From NCBI RefSeq assembly GCF_013249045.1, contig NZ_JABRWP010000001.1, positions 496,001 to 560,000 on the forward strand: 64,000 nucleotides of DNA. The letters run 5' to 3'. Positions 54,439 through 63,478 of the stretch are shown here, piece after piece; positions within the stretch are counted from its first letter, which is position 1; every line of letters begins with the position of its first letter. The DNA is from Winogradskyella eckloniae. GTDB taxonomy: Bacteria; Bacteroidota; Bacteroidia; Flavobacteriales; Flavobacteriaceae. The notes under the pieces are model-generated. The model did not search any database. It was given only the letters and a program-made list of their open reading frames with translations, and had not been told where the DNA came from. The position numbers and the translations under genes were made by a program.

Positions 54439-55030
54439 GCTCGTATGATGATTGACTTAATGTTCTTTGATTTAGAAATTCTCCGGAATTGCTAAATAGG
54501 AATTCTCTTGTTTCTCTTTTTTTATTGGTTTTAACGTTTATAATAATTTCAAAATTTGGAGATAATTGTGTTTCATTATTAAGTATGTTATTTACAAAAG
54601 CTATTGGGTCTTCATCTATAGAGAAAACATATTGTTTCTGAATTTTTATGAATTTATATTTAAGAAAGGTGTTTGACAGGTACATGTCAATATTCTGTTT
54701 GGCTATACTATTTATGTTATGACGCGTAGAAAGGACTTCTATGTCTTCAATCTGTCCATCTTCTGTAAACTCTAAACTATAGTGCTTTTTATAGTATTTA
54801 AATTTTAGTTCGAAACTGCGTTTAGTGCTATCGGTTTCAAGAAAGTATTTTAAGCGTTTACAATTTGTAGGTAGACTTTTTATAACATCTTGTGCTATTT
54901 TGGGAAATGCTGTCAGTTTTATCCGTATCTCTTTTTCATTTTTAGTTTGGCCAAAAGCTGTATGGCTAAATAGAGAAAGCAGTGTTGCCATAAAAACTGA
55001 TTTTAAAAGCATGTTATGAAACGGGATCAT
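54425..55030 (-). CDS. Secreted hypothetical protein upstream of DUF2490 gene
   Basis: I do not recognise this protein. With the start at ATG 55030 it has 201 residues: a signal peptide (MATLLSLFSHTAFGQ region) followed by a mixed alpha/beta body with charged segments (KRLKYFLETDSTKRSFELKF) that may be two PepSY-like repeats. An ATG at 55051 or 55012 is also possible. It overlaps the DUF2490 gene by 14 bp, which suggests that the two act together in the envelope. Confidence 0.65.
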   Translation of the reverse strand: MIPFHNMLLKSVFMATLLSLFSHTAFGQTKNEKEIRIKLTAFPKIAQDVIKSLPTNCKRLKYFLETDSTKRSFELKFKYYKKHYSLEFTEDGQIEDIEVLSTRHNINSIAKQNIDMYLSNTFLKYKFIKIQKQYVFSIDEDPIAFVNNILNNETQLSPNFEIIINVKTNKKRETREFLFSNSGEFLNQRTLSQSSYEHVLY

Positions 55031-55183
55031 TCTTTTATCTGTTTTTAACAAGAACTCTAAAAATAGTGTTTTTTATGAATTCCTACGATTTGAAATTATC
55101 AAAAATGATAATATTGTTAATAACGCAACTAAATGATTGTCAATAAGATACGTGTTCAATGTTAATTAAATGTTATGTAAATG

Positions 55184-55214
55184 TTGTTTAAATGTAAAAA
55201 TAATGTTATGTTTG
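55184..55214 (+). promoter_or_regulatory. Promoter of MORN-type gene
   Basis: TTG at 55184-55186, a 20-bp spacer and TATGTTTG at 55207-55214 fit the Bacteroidota consensus; the start codon is 33 bp downstream. Confidence 0.65.
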
Positions 55215-55246
55215 TAAAGTAAATATTAATAAAAAGCCCAAATAAT

Positions 55247-55606
55247 ATGAAAAAGTTAGTTATACTATTAGTGATGTTAAGTGTTAGTTTTACTTATGCA
55301 CAAGATAAAAAAGAAACAAAATTAGAAAAGAAAGGTGATTTAACGATTGCCACATATTATCATGAAAGTGGAGAAGTAGCTCAAACAGGAGCATTTGATG
55401 CTGATGGAAAGCTACAAGGCGAATGGACTAGTTATGATGTAGATGGTAACAAAGTTACTGTTGGTACCTATGAAGCTGGAAAAAAAGTTGGTAAATGGTT
55501 TTTCTGGGAAGGTAATTCTTTGAAGGAAGTTGACTATATAGACTCTCGTGTTGTTAACATTAACAAATGGGATAACAAAACTAAAGTTGCTCTTAGAAAT
55601 AGATAA
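55247..55606 (+). CDS. Small secreted MORN-repeat (YwqK-type) protein
   Basis: The 119-residue protein has a signal peptide (1-19, ending TYAQ) and two to three MORN-like repeats (YYHESGEVAQTGAFDADGKL, GEWTSYDVDGNKVTVGTYEA, GKWFFWEGN). The related family is often labelled YwqK antitoxin, but with a signal peptide and no toxin gene next to it, that label should not be read as function. It is flanked by its own promoter and terminator. Confidence 0.85.
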   Translation: MKKLVILLVMLSVSFTYAQDKKETKLEKKGDLTIATYYHESGEVAQTGAFDADGKLQGEWTSYDVDGNKVTVGTYEAGKKVGKWFFWEGNSLKEVDYIDSRVVNINKWDNKTKVALRNR

Positions 55607-55622
55607 TAAAATAGAAGATATA

Positions 55623-55658
55623 AAAAAAGGCTTTCTGAATTCTCAGAAAGCCTTTTTT
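55623..55658 (+). terminator. Terminator of MORN-type gene
   Basis: AAAAAAGGCTTTCTGA and TCAGAAAGCCTTTTTT form a long stem with a 4-nt loop. A and T runs on both sides may also serve the convergent TonB-receptor gene. Confidence 0.93.
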
Positions 55659-55688
55659 GCTTTTAATCAATATGTGTTTTTCTTTTAC

Positions 55689-58514
55689 TTAGAATTTAAA
55701 AGAATAACCTAAAGAAATTTCTGTACCAGGTTCTCTTAAAGAAAACGTCTGGTTAGCAGTTTTATAAGATTCATATTCACTTAATCTTGTGCTACCTAAG
55801 ATATTGGTAACTTTTAAGTCAATAGAAGACTTTTTATTTTCTCCAAGGGTTTTGTTAAACGTAAAGTTAAGACTATTAAAAGATTGTGTATAAACATCTG
55901 GTACTAATCCAATACCAACAACTTCTAAAGTTGGGCCTTGTACGTTAAAAAATAATCCTGTTTGTAAACCTAAATCAGAGTTGTTATAGTCTAAGCCAAG
56001 ATTAATTAAAAAAGGTGCTTGTCCTTGTAAATCTCTTTCGCGTTCTACAACCTCACCATCTCTTGCGGCAAGCGTACGGCTTTCAAATTCGCCATCAGAC
56101 ATGGTTAACTCAGAAGTCATAAACGAAATATTAGCGTTAAATTTTAAATTATTTAAACTTTCAGAGATAAAACCTAATCGTTGTCTTAGTTCAAACTCAA
56201 TACCATATACTTTAGCATTTCCTAAGTTATCCACAGTAATTTGTGTTGGTGCTTGTAAAAAGAAAGACTGTTCAATTGGGTCAGTAAGGTCTTTGTAGAA
56301 ACCACTAACGGCAAACATCTGACCATTTTCACCAAAACGCTCAAATCTCACATCGTAATTATTTACATACGTTGGTGATAAATCAATATTTCCAATAAAT
56401 AAACGACTTGTAATAGGATCGAAAATTTGTGCAACTGAAGCTTCTTTGAAAGAAGGTCTTGCTGTTGTTCTACCATAGGATGCTCTTAAGTTAATATCGT
56501 CATTTAATGCATAGATTAAATTTGCACTAGGAAAAACATCAAACTCGTCTAATATTGATTTTCTGTCATAGACAATCGTATTATTTTGACCAGTATAGTA
56601 AGAGTTAAAATATTCAGTTCTAATACCAAGTACTGTTTTTAATTTTTCTGAAATATTAAATTCTGAAGAAAAATAAGTGGCTCCAATAGTTTGCTCACCT
56701 TCATAAGCATCGTTTGCATTAAATTGATCTCCAAAAACTAAGAACGTACCATTATCTGTTGTAGGATTCCATATATTATTAGAGTTTAATAATTGATCAA
56801 CATCGCCACTTGCTATAAAGGCATCATCACCTGCTATATTAAAGGTATAGTCATCGATACTAAAGTCTCTAAACTTATAGGTATAAGCGCCTCCAAATTT
56901 AATTTTTGCATCACGACCAAATAACTCAATTTTTTTGTCTAAATCTACTTTACCAGACCAGCTTTCTTCTATTAAATTTCGCCATAGTTGAATAGGGAAA
57001 GTTGAAGCAGATGGACTAATAAATGAATCGCCATTATCAGCTTGTTGTAATGGTGTAATTCTATGGTCCTTGTCCATTACTTTAGAAAACGTAGGTGCTA
57101 TTTTCCATTCTAAATTTAATGGGTTTTCTTTGTCACTTAATCGGTGTGTACCAGAAAATAAAAGATTGGTCACAGAACGTTCTGTATACGTAATTGCGTT
57201 TTTTGTTAAAGGCTCTAAACCACCACCAACAGCATCTTGAGATATAATCTGATCATAAAAACCAGCACTAGATTCGCCATTTTGAATGTGTAAAAAGTTA
57301 ACCTTATATTTAGATAAATCTGTTTTATAAGTTAAACCTAACATACCATTCATTATAACGTTGTTTGTACCTTCAGATCCTTTAGAATCAAATACTGAGC
57401 TTAATTCGTTGTTACCTGAATCAGCAAAATTCTTAACAAAAGCACCATCTTCTCTGTTTTTATAAAAAGTAGTTTCGTTTTTATAAGAAAAAGAGGCTAA
57501 ATACCCGATTTTATTATCACCTAAGTCATATTGATTTCCTAGAGTAAACCCAAAATCAAAGTTCATTCCACTTGTTTGTTGTTTTGCTCTAAGTTCTTTA
57601 GAAAATCTATCTGTTAAAGTGGTTAATAATAAACGATCTTCAAAAGTACCAGGTATTTGTTGGTATCTATGAATTGGTAAACTTCGTGTACCATCATCAA
57701 AACCAAAAATATCAGTGTCACTTCCAGTAGACGTTAAATAATTGTTGTTAAAATGCATATCAGGATTGTAACCTAAGCCTAGTGATAATGAATATTCCGC
57801 TTTAGATGGAAAATCTTTTGTGACAATATCTACAAGACCACCAGTGAAATCTGCTGGATATTCTGCAGAGGCAGATTTAATTACAATAACATTTTCTAAA
57901 ATATTGGTTGGAAACAAATCCATTTGAATTGTATTTCTATCCGGATCTAAACCAGGAATGTCAATACCATTTAAAATCGATTTAGTGTAACGGTCACCTA
58001 ATCCACGCACGTAAACATACTTGCCACCTTGGATAGAAACACCAGGTACGCTTTTTACAGCACTTGCAACATTACTTGCACCAGAGTTTTTAATGGCTTG
58101 TGCAGAAATACCATCCATAACTACCACAGATTTTTTCTGTAAGTTTAAGACAGCACTTTCAGTATTTCGTTTTGTAGATGTTGTAATTACTACTGTGTCT
58201 AATGAGTTAGTTTCTAATAGAATGTCTAAAATTACGGTTTCCCCATTTTTAATAACGACATCAGTAACTTCTTTAGTTGTGTAACCAACAAAAGAAAATA
58301 CTAGAGTATATGTACCTTCTTCTAATTCTAATTGGTATTTTCCATCAAAATCAGAACTAATTCCAATTGATGTTCCTTTTACCAATACATTAGTAAAGGC
58401 CATTGGCTCACTAAATTCATCATCAATAATAGTACCTGTAACTATACCTTGTGCAAAGGAAAAAAATGTAGTTAGAAAGAAAACAAAAACTAAAGCTTTT
58501 TGTATATTTTTCAT
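55689..58514 (-). CDS. TonB-dependent outer-membrane receptor
   Basis: The product has 941 residues from ATG 58514 (MKNIQKALVF); an upstream in-frame ATG at 58535 lies in the intercistronic hairpin and is rejected. It comprises a signal peptide (ending SFAQG), a carboxypeptidase-regulatory-like domain (about 23-110), the plug (about 120-235; VPGVSIQGGKYVYVRGLGDR) and a barrel ending in LGYSFKF. The GLGDRY plug motif is typical of receptors paired with surface beta-helix lipoproteins in marine flavobacteria. It is not a SusC. The ligand is unknown. It is downstream of, and probably co-transcribed with, the beta-helix gene. Confidence 0.92.
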   Translation of the reverse strand: MKNIQKALVFVFFLTTFFSFAQGIVTGTIIDDEFSEPMAFTNVLVKGTSIGISSDFDGKYQLELEEGTYTLVFSFVGYTTKEVTDVVIKNGETVILDILLETNSLDTVVITTSTKRNTESAVLNLQKKSVVVMDGISAQAIKNSGASNVASAVKSVPGVSIQGGKYVYVRGLGDRYTKSILNGIDIPGLDPDRNTIQMDLFPTNILENVIVIKSASAEYPADFTGGLVDIVTKDFPSKAEYSLSLGLGYNPDMHFNNNYLTSTGSDTDIFGFDDGTRSLPIHRYQQIPGTFEDRLLLTTLTDRFSKELRAKQQTSGMNFDFGFTLGNQYDLGDNKIGYLASFSYKNETTFYKNREDGAFVKNFADSGNNELSSVFDSKGSEGTNNVIMNGMLGLTYKTDLSKYKVNFLHIQNGESSAGFYDQIISQDAVGGGLEPLTKNAITYTERSVTNLLFSGTHRLSDKENPLNLEWKIAPTFSKVMDKDHRITPLQQADNGDSFISPSASTFPIQLWRNLIEESWSGKVDLDKKIELFGRDAKIKFGGAYTYKFRDFSIDDYTFNIAGDDAFIASGDVDQLLNSNNIWNPTTDNGTFLVFGDQFNANDAYEGEQTIGATYFSSEFNISEKLKTVLGIRTEYFNSYYTGQNNTIVYDRKSILDEFDVFPSANLIYALNDDINLRASYGRTTARPSFKEASVAQIFDPITSRLFIGNIDLSPTYVNNYDVRFERFGENGQMFAVSGFYKDLTDPIEQSFFLQAPTQITVDNLGNAKVYGIEFELRQRLGFISESLNNLKFNANISFMTSELTMSDGEFESRTLAARDGEVVERERDLQGQAPFLINLGLDYNNSDLGLQTGLFFNVQGPTLEVVGIGLVPDVYTQSFNSLNFTFNKTLGENKKSSIDLKVTNILGSTRLSEYESYKTANQTFSLREPGTEISLGYSFKF

Positions 58515-58529
58515 ATTAATATTTAAATA

Positions 58530-58558
58530 GCCCATCGACTAATAAATAATCGATGGGC
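58530..58558 (-). other. Intercistronic hairpin between beta-helix and receptor genes
   Basis: GCCCATCGA and its perfect complement TCGATGGGC enclose an 11-nt AT loop, with no T run after it on the minus strand. It most likely is an mRNA processing or stability element that lets the upstream lipoprotein be made in larger amounts than the receptor. Confidence 0.6.
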
Positions 58559-58577
58559 AAAAAGTTAATTATGATTT

Positions 58578-59849
58578 TTAGAAACCTAAACCAGCTGCAT
58601 TATTTGCATATGTCCAGCTTAAGTTTGAAGTTGTAGCTCCTACGGTTTGAGAACCTGCAGTTACTGCAGTTGCTGTAGAACCTAAACCTGTAACAGTAAC
58701 AGTTTCTGCTTTGTTAGCAAAGATATCTGCGGCATTAGTAACACCAGCTGGTAAAACAATTTCCCAAGCTCCAAATGTTATTAAACCATTGTTGTAGTTT
58801 GTTGCAACACCATCGTTATCTAATTCTACATCAGAAGAATCTTTAAATCCGTACGCATAGATGTTACTAGTAGTTCCCATAGCGTTACTTCTGTAATCTG
58901 CATACTCACCATTTTCTGTAACTGTGTTACCAATGATAGTTGCATTTTGTAAAGTAAATGAACCAGTAGCAGTTCCTTCAGGACCATCAATTTCAAAAGC
59001 ATGATCAGAAAAGTCACCTAATACAACAACAGCATTATCAATAGTTCCAGAATATGCTTGGTCAATATCTAAAGCATCATCACCTTGAGCCCAAATTAAT
59101 AAGTTAGAAGCATCAACAGTTCCACCGAAAAATTCAATACCGTCATCTACGTTTCCAACAACTTCTATATGGTTAACTACAGTACCAGAACCTACACCAC
59201 CAAGTGTTAATCCATTAATTTCGTTTCCTTCTCCAATTAATGCACCTCCATGACGTATAGAGATATATTGTAATACTCCAGAGCTATCAGCAGCATCAGA
59301 ACCACCGTAAAGTCCAAATGTATCAGCAGCAGGAATTCCTTCTATCTGAGCTTCAGAAATATCTCCTGAAAAAGAACATGGTGCATTTCCTAAGACTATT
59401 AATCCTCCCCAAAGACCTCTATCATTTTCGTCTAAGTTTGTACCTGCAGTTTCGCCACAAGTAATATCATCACTAGTAGATGTAAAAATAATTGGTTGGT
59501 CAGCAGTACCTTGTGCGTTTAATGTTGCACCTCTTGCTACAATTAATGCAGAAGCTAAAGAACCTGTACCAGCAGAACCTTTTATTATTGTACCTGGATT
59601 AATTGTTAAAGTAACACCAGAACTTACAACCACTTTTTGGTTTAATTGATAAATGTTATCTGCAGTCCATGTAGTGCTTTCTGAAATAGCACCTGTAACT
59701 GCAACGATTGGGCAATCTACTGTACCTCCTCCATTATCATTAATATAGATTGTCGTTTCTTCTATAATGATAGGTGTGTCGTCATCCTTAAAACAACTAG
59801 TGAAAACTAGTGAACAAGCGATTAAAGCGATTGATAGTAATTTTTTCAT
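58578..59849 (-). CDS. Surface-exposed beta-helix lipoprotein
   Basis: The 423-residue lipoprotein has Cys19 followed by FKDDD, which fits the flavobacterial lipoprotein export signal that sends proteins to the outer surface. The body is a right-handed parallel beta-helix (about 60-400) with repeats such as GVTLTINPGTIIKGSAG, DRGLWGGLIVLGNAP, DDGIEFFGGTVDASNLLIW and DDALDIDQAYSG. It is encoded upstream of the TonB receptor and probably supplies ligand to it or forms the lid, as SusD does for SusC. The ligand is not known. Confidence 0.87.
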   Translation of the reverse strand: MKKLLSIALIACSLVFTSCFKDDDTPIIIEETTIYINDNGGGTVDCPIVAVTGAISESTTWTADNIYQLNQKVVVSSGVTLTINPGTIIKGSAGTGSLASALIVARGATLNAQGTADQPIIFTSTSDDITCGETAGTNLDENDRGLWGGLIVLGNAPCSFSGDISEAQIEGIPAADTFGLYGGSDAADSSGVLQYISIRHGGALIGEGNEINGLTLGGVGSGTVVNHIEVVGNVDDGIEFFGGTVDASNLLIWAQGDDALDIDQAYSGTIDNAVVVLGDFSDHAFEIDGPEGTATGSFTLQNATIIGNTVTENGEYADYRSNAMGTTSNIYAYGFKDSSDVELDNDGVATNYNNGLITFGAWEIVLPAGVTNAADIFANKAETVTVTGLGSTATAVTAGSQTVGATTSNLSWTYANNAAGLGF

Positions 59850-60097
59850 GAGTTAAAATTTATTTTCAATTTGATTTTTTAATTTGATGCTGCAAAGAAA
59901 CTATCGAAACGCGCAAATTAGGTTATATAAAAATTAACGATTCATCACTAAAAGGTTAGCGTATCGTTACGTTAATATTATGTGAATTTATATTTAGGAA
60001 ACATTTACATAACATTGGCCTTGGGAGGATGTAACTCCTATTTTTATATTTAATTCTATATCAAATTATCTATCTTGCATGTTTTAATAATTTTACT

Positions 60098-61435
60098 ATG
60101 AACTGGGAACAATTACTTTCATTAAAGCGTTTTGGAGACACAAATAAAAGACTGAGAAAAGAACAAGACGAAACGCGTTTGGGGTTTGAGGTAGATTACG
60201 ATCGTATTATATTTTCGTCAGAATTTAGAGGGTTACAAGACAAAACTCAAGTGGTTCCATTATCTAAAACAGACTTTGTACATACGCGTTTAACGCATAG
60301 TTTAGAGGTTAGTGTGGTGGGTCGGTCTTTAGGAAGGAAAGTAGGTCAGTTATTATTAAAAAAACATCCGCACTTGCAAAATGTTCACGGCTATCAAATA
60401 AACGATTTTGGTGCTATTGTTGCCGCAGCAGCTTTGGCCCATGATATAGGAAATCCTCCTTTTGGCCACTCTGGTGAAAAGGCTATTGGTGCTTATTTTA
60501 AAGCAGGTAATGGTAGCGCATTTAAACGTTATTTATCAGATAAAGAATATCAAGATTTATGTGATTTTGAAGGTAATGCCAATGGGTTTAAAATTTTAAC
60601 AGAGAGTAGAGAAGGACGAGAAGGCGGCTTGCGATTAAGTTATGCAACCTTAGGTGCTTTTACAAAGTACCCAAAAGAATCACTACCTAAAAAACCAACA
60701 AAACACATTGTAGATAAAAAATATGGCTTTTTTCAAAGTGAAAAATTAATGTTTCAAGATGTTGCAGAAGAGCTTGGTTTAATAAAAAGACATACTGATT
60801 ATATCAGTTACCAAAGACATCCTCTCGCTTTTTTGGTAGAGGCCGCAGATGATATTTGTTATACTATTGTAGATTTTGAAGATGGTATTAACCTTGGATT
60901 AATTCAAGAAGAATATGCCTTAGAGTATTTGATAAACTTGGTTAGAGATAGTATAAAAACCGAAAATTATAACGCGCTTCGTACCACAGAGGATAGGGTA
61001 AGTTATTTAAGAGCTTTGGCGATAGGACGATTAATACATGAAGCAGCTTCGTTATTTATGAAACATGAAGAAGCCATTTTGTTAGGACAGTTTGAGACTG
61101 CTTTATTAGATGTTAGTCAATATAAAGCTCAGATAAAAGATATTATAAATATTAGTGTTAAAAATGTTTACCAATCTAAAGAAGTTCTAAACAAGGAAAT
61201 TGCTGGTTACGAAATTTTAAATCATCTATTAAAAGCATTTGGTAATTTGGCATACAATTATTTTACGGATACTATGACTAATTATGATGAATTGTTACTA
61301 AATACGTTGCCCAAAACAGTGAAATTAGGGACTGATTCTTTATATAATAATTTACTTGCCGTATGCCTGTATATCTCTAAATTATCAGATACTAATGCCA
61401 TGCTACTTTATAAAAAACTAAAAGGTCAAATTTAA
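60098..61435 (+). CDS. dgt: Deoxyguanosinetriphosphate triphosphohydrolase-like protein
   Basis: It hydrolyses dGTP (or other dNTPs) to the nucleoside and triphosphate, lowering the dNTP pool. The 445-residue HD-domain protein shows HTRLTHSLEVSVVGRSLG (about 66-83), the metal motif ALAHDIGNPPFGHSGEKA (about 113-130), and AADDICYTIVDFEDGI later. It has no signal peptide. The preceding 250 bp hold no gene that I can support. Confidence 0.93.
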   Translation: MNWEQLLSLKRFGDTNKRLRKEQDETRLGFEVDYDRIIFSSEFRGLQDKTQVVPLSKTDFVHTRLTHSLEVSVVGRSLGRKVGQLLLKKHPHLQNVHGYQINDFGAIVAAAALAHDIGNPPFGHSGEKAIGAYFKAGNGSAFKRYLSDKEYQDLCDFEGNANGFKILTESREGREGGLRLSYATLGAFTKYPKESLPKKPTKHIVDKKYGFFQSEKLMFQDVAEELGLIKRHTDYISYQRHPLAFLVEAADDICYTIVDFEDGINLGLIQEEYALEYLINLVRDSIKTENYNALRTTEDRVSYLRALAIGRLIHEAASLFMKHEEAILLGQFETALLDVSQYKAQIKDIINISVKNVYQSKEVLNKEIAGYEILNHLLKAFGNLAYNYFTDTMTNYDELLLNTLPKTVKLGTDSLYNNLLAVCLYISKLSDTNAMLLYKKLKGQI

Positions 61436-61524
61436 AACAAGTGTATTTTGTCGATTAAATTTGCATATTAACGATTTTTTATTTTAATTTGTCTGATATT
61501 CAAGCTATTAAAAAATACCTACTT

Positions 61525-61698
61525 ATGAGAAATAATATACTCGGAGGTCTCGTTATTTTCTTTGTTGTTGTAACGTGCCTTTTAATGTTAGATGATATTT
61601 CTAGCCCAAACAAGGAGAATTATACAGTACAACCTACAGAAACAGAACAGCCGATTCAGAATTCATCAGACATGGCCGTTGTTGACAGTGAGGAATAA
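61525..61698 (+). CDS. Small membrane protein downstream of dgt
   Basis: The product is 57 residues from ATG 61525 (a TTG at 61489 would give 69). It has one transmembrane helix (GGLVIFFVVVTCLLML) and an acidic, Gln/Thr-rich tail. The family is unknown. Its last 33 bp overlap the convergent dxs gene, which is a reason for some doubt. Confidence 0.5.
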   Translation: MRNNILGGLVIFFVVVTCLLMLDDISSPNKENYTVQPTETEQPIQNSSDMAVVDSEE

Positions 61699-63459
61699 AT
61701 TTTCTATTTCTTTTTTTATAGAAAGTTCATCTAAATGCTGCAGTTGATTAAGCTCATCTGTTGTACCATGCTCTACAAATTGATCATCAATGCCTAGAGT
61801 AATTATATTATGTTTATAATTATGGGTATTAGCAAAAGCTAAAACAGAACTGCCAAATCCACCTATTATCGTTCCATCTTCAACAGTAATGATGGCATGA
61901 TAATGTTGAAAGATATCATGCAATAAGGATGTGTCTAATGGTTTAATAAATTGCATATCATATTGGCCTACGTTAAATTTTTTATCTAATGAAGCAATAG
62001 CGTTTTTTATTTTGAAAGCCACTGTGCCAACAGATAGAACTGCAATTTGTTCGCCTTTATTTATACATATACCTTTACCAATTTCAATTTTTTCAAAAGG
62101 GGTTTTCCAGTCAATTATATGGCCTCGACCTCTAGGATAACGGATGGCAATTGGGACATCTATACCCAGTTGAACGGTATACATTATTTGTCTTAAAGCT
62201 ATGGCATTACTTGGTGCAAAAATGACCAAATTAGGTATGCAATTTAAATAGGCAATATCAAAAACACCATGATGAGTAGCGCCATCTTCACCGACCAAAC
62301 CTGCTCTGTCTAAACAAAAAACTACAGGTAATTTCTGCAAAGCGACGTCGTGTATCACTTGGTCATAAGCACGCTGTAAGAAAGTTGAATATATATTACA
62401 AAAAGGAATAAGCCCTTGTGTAGCCATACCAGCCGCTAAAGTCACGGCATGTTGTTCTGCAATGCCAACATCAAAAGCGCGTTCTGGAATGGTGTCCATC
62501 ATATATTTTAATGAACTTCCGGTTGGCATTGCAGGTGTAATACCTACAATTTTTTTATTCTTTAAAGCCAATTCTACAATGGTTTCTCCAAAAACATCTT
62601 GATATTTTGGAGCTTCCTGACCTATATTGTTTTTTGTAACTAACTCACCTGTTTTGGCATCAAATTTCCCAGGTGCATGGTATTTAACTTGGTTTTCTTC
62701 AGCTTGTCTTAAGCCTTTACCTTTGGTTGTAATGATGTGTAAAAACTTAGGGCCTTTGATTGTTTTAAGCCTTTTTAATTCTGAAATTAAAGTCGGTAAA
62801 TCATGACCATCAATAGGACCAGAGTAATTAAAATTTAAAGCTTCAAAAATGTTATCTTGTTTTTCAGTCCCTTTTTTTACATTGGTTAAATATTGTTTTA
62901 AGGCACCAACGCTTGGGTCAATTCCTATGGCATTATCATTAAGTATTACTAATAAATTCGCATTGGTAACACCAGCATGATTTAAGCCTTCAAAAGCCAT
63001 TCCACTCGCAATAGAAGCATCGCCAATAACAGCGATATGATGTTTGTCTTCTCCTTTTAGTTGCGAAGCAATTGCCATACCTAATGCCGCAGAAATTGAG
63101 GTAGACGAGTGCCCAACTCCAAAAGCGTCATAAGCACTTTCACTGCGTTTTGGAAAACCACTAATGCCATTAAGTTGTCTATTGGTATCAAAAATTTCTT
63201 TTCGTCCTGTGAGTATTTTATGACCATATGCTTGGTGGCCAACATCCCAAATTAATGCATCAATTGGCGTGTTAAAAACGTAATGTAAGGCAATTGTTAA
63301 TTCTACAACGCCAAGACTTGCGCCTAAATGGCCTTCTTTTGTCGCAACGATATTTATAATAAAGTCACGTAACTCTTTGGCAAGATGAGGTAAATCTTCT
63401 TGATTAAGAAGACGTAGATCTTTAGGTAAATTAATTTGTTTTAATAGCGACTTTTTCAC
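61666..63459 (-). CDS. dxs: 1-deoxy-D-xylulose-5-phosphate synthase
   Basis: This thiamine-diphosphate enzyme makes DXP from pyruvate and glyceraldehyde-3-phosphate, the first step of the MEP isoprenoid pathway. The 597 residues show the N-terminal TPP domain (HLGASLGVVELTIALHYVF, IGDASIASGMAFEGLNHAG), the pyrimidine domain (GIAEQHAVTLAAGMA, catalytic Glu) and the transketolase C domain. It is slightly shorter than E. coli Dxs (620). The TonB-like gene is 19 bp upstream. Confidence 0.95.
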   Translation of the reverse strand: MKKSLLKQINLPKDLRLLNQEDLPHLAKELRDFIINIVATKEGHLGASLGVVELTIALHYVFNTPIDALIWDVGHQAYGHKILTGRKEIFDTNRQLNGISGFPKRSESAYDAFGVGHSSTSISAALGMAIASQLKGEDKHHIAVIGDASIASGMAFEGLNHAGVTNANLLVILNDNAIGIDPSVGALKQYLTNVKKGTEKQDNIFEALNFNYSGPIDGHDLPTLISELKRLKTIKGPKFLHIITTKGKGLRQAEENQVKYHAPGKFDAKTGELVTKNNIGQEAPKYQDVFGETIVELALKNKKIVGITPAMPTGSSLKYMMDTIPERAFDVGIAEQHAVTLAAGMATQGLIPFCNIYSTFLQRAYDQVIHDVALQKLPVVFCLDRAGLVGEDGATHHGVFDIAYLNCIPNLVIFAPSNAIALRQIMYTVQLGIDVPIAIRYPRGRGHIIDWKTPFEKIEIGKGICINKGEQIAVLSVGTVAFKIKNAIASLDKKFNVGQYDMQFIKPLDTSLLHDIFQHYHAIITVEDGTIIGGFGSSVLAFANTHNYKHNIITLGIDDQFVEHGTTDELNQLQHLDELSIKKEIENLFLTVNNGHV

Positions 63460-63478
63460 GTTGTAAAAATACGAGATT

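Noticed and set aside
55247..55606. Toxin-antitoxin system based on the YwqK label
   Set aside because: It has a signal peptide, its own promoter and terminator, and no toxin gene next to it.
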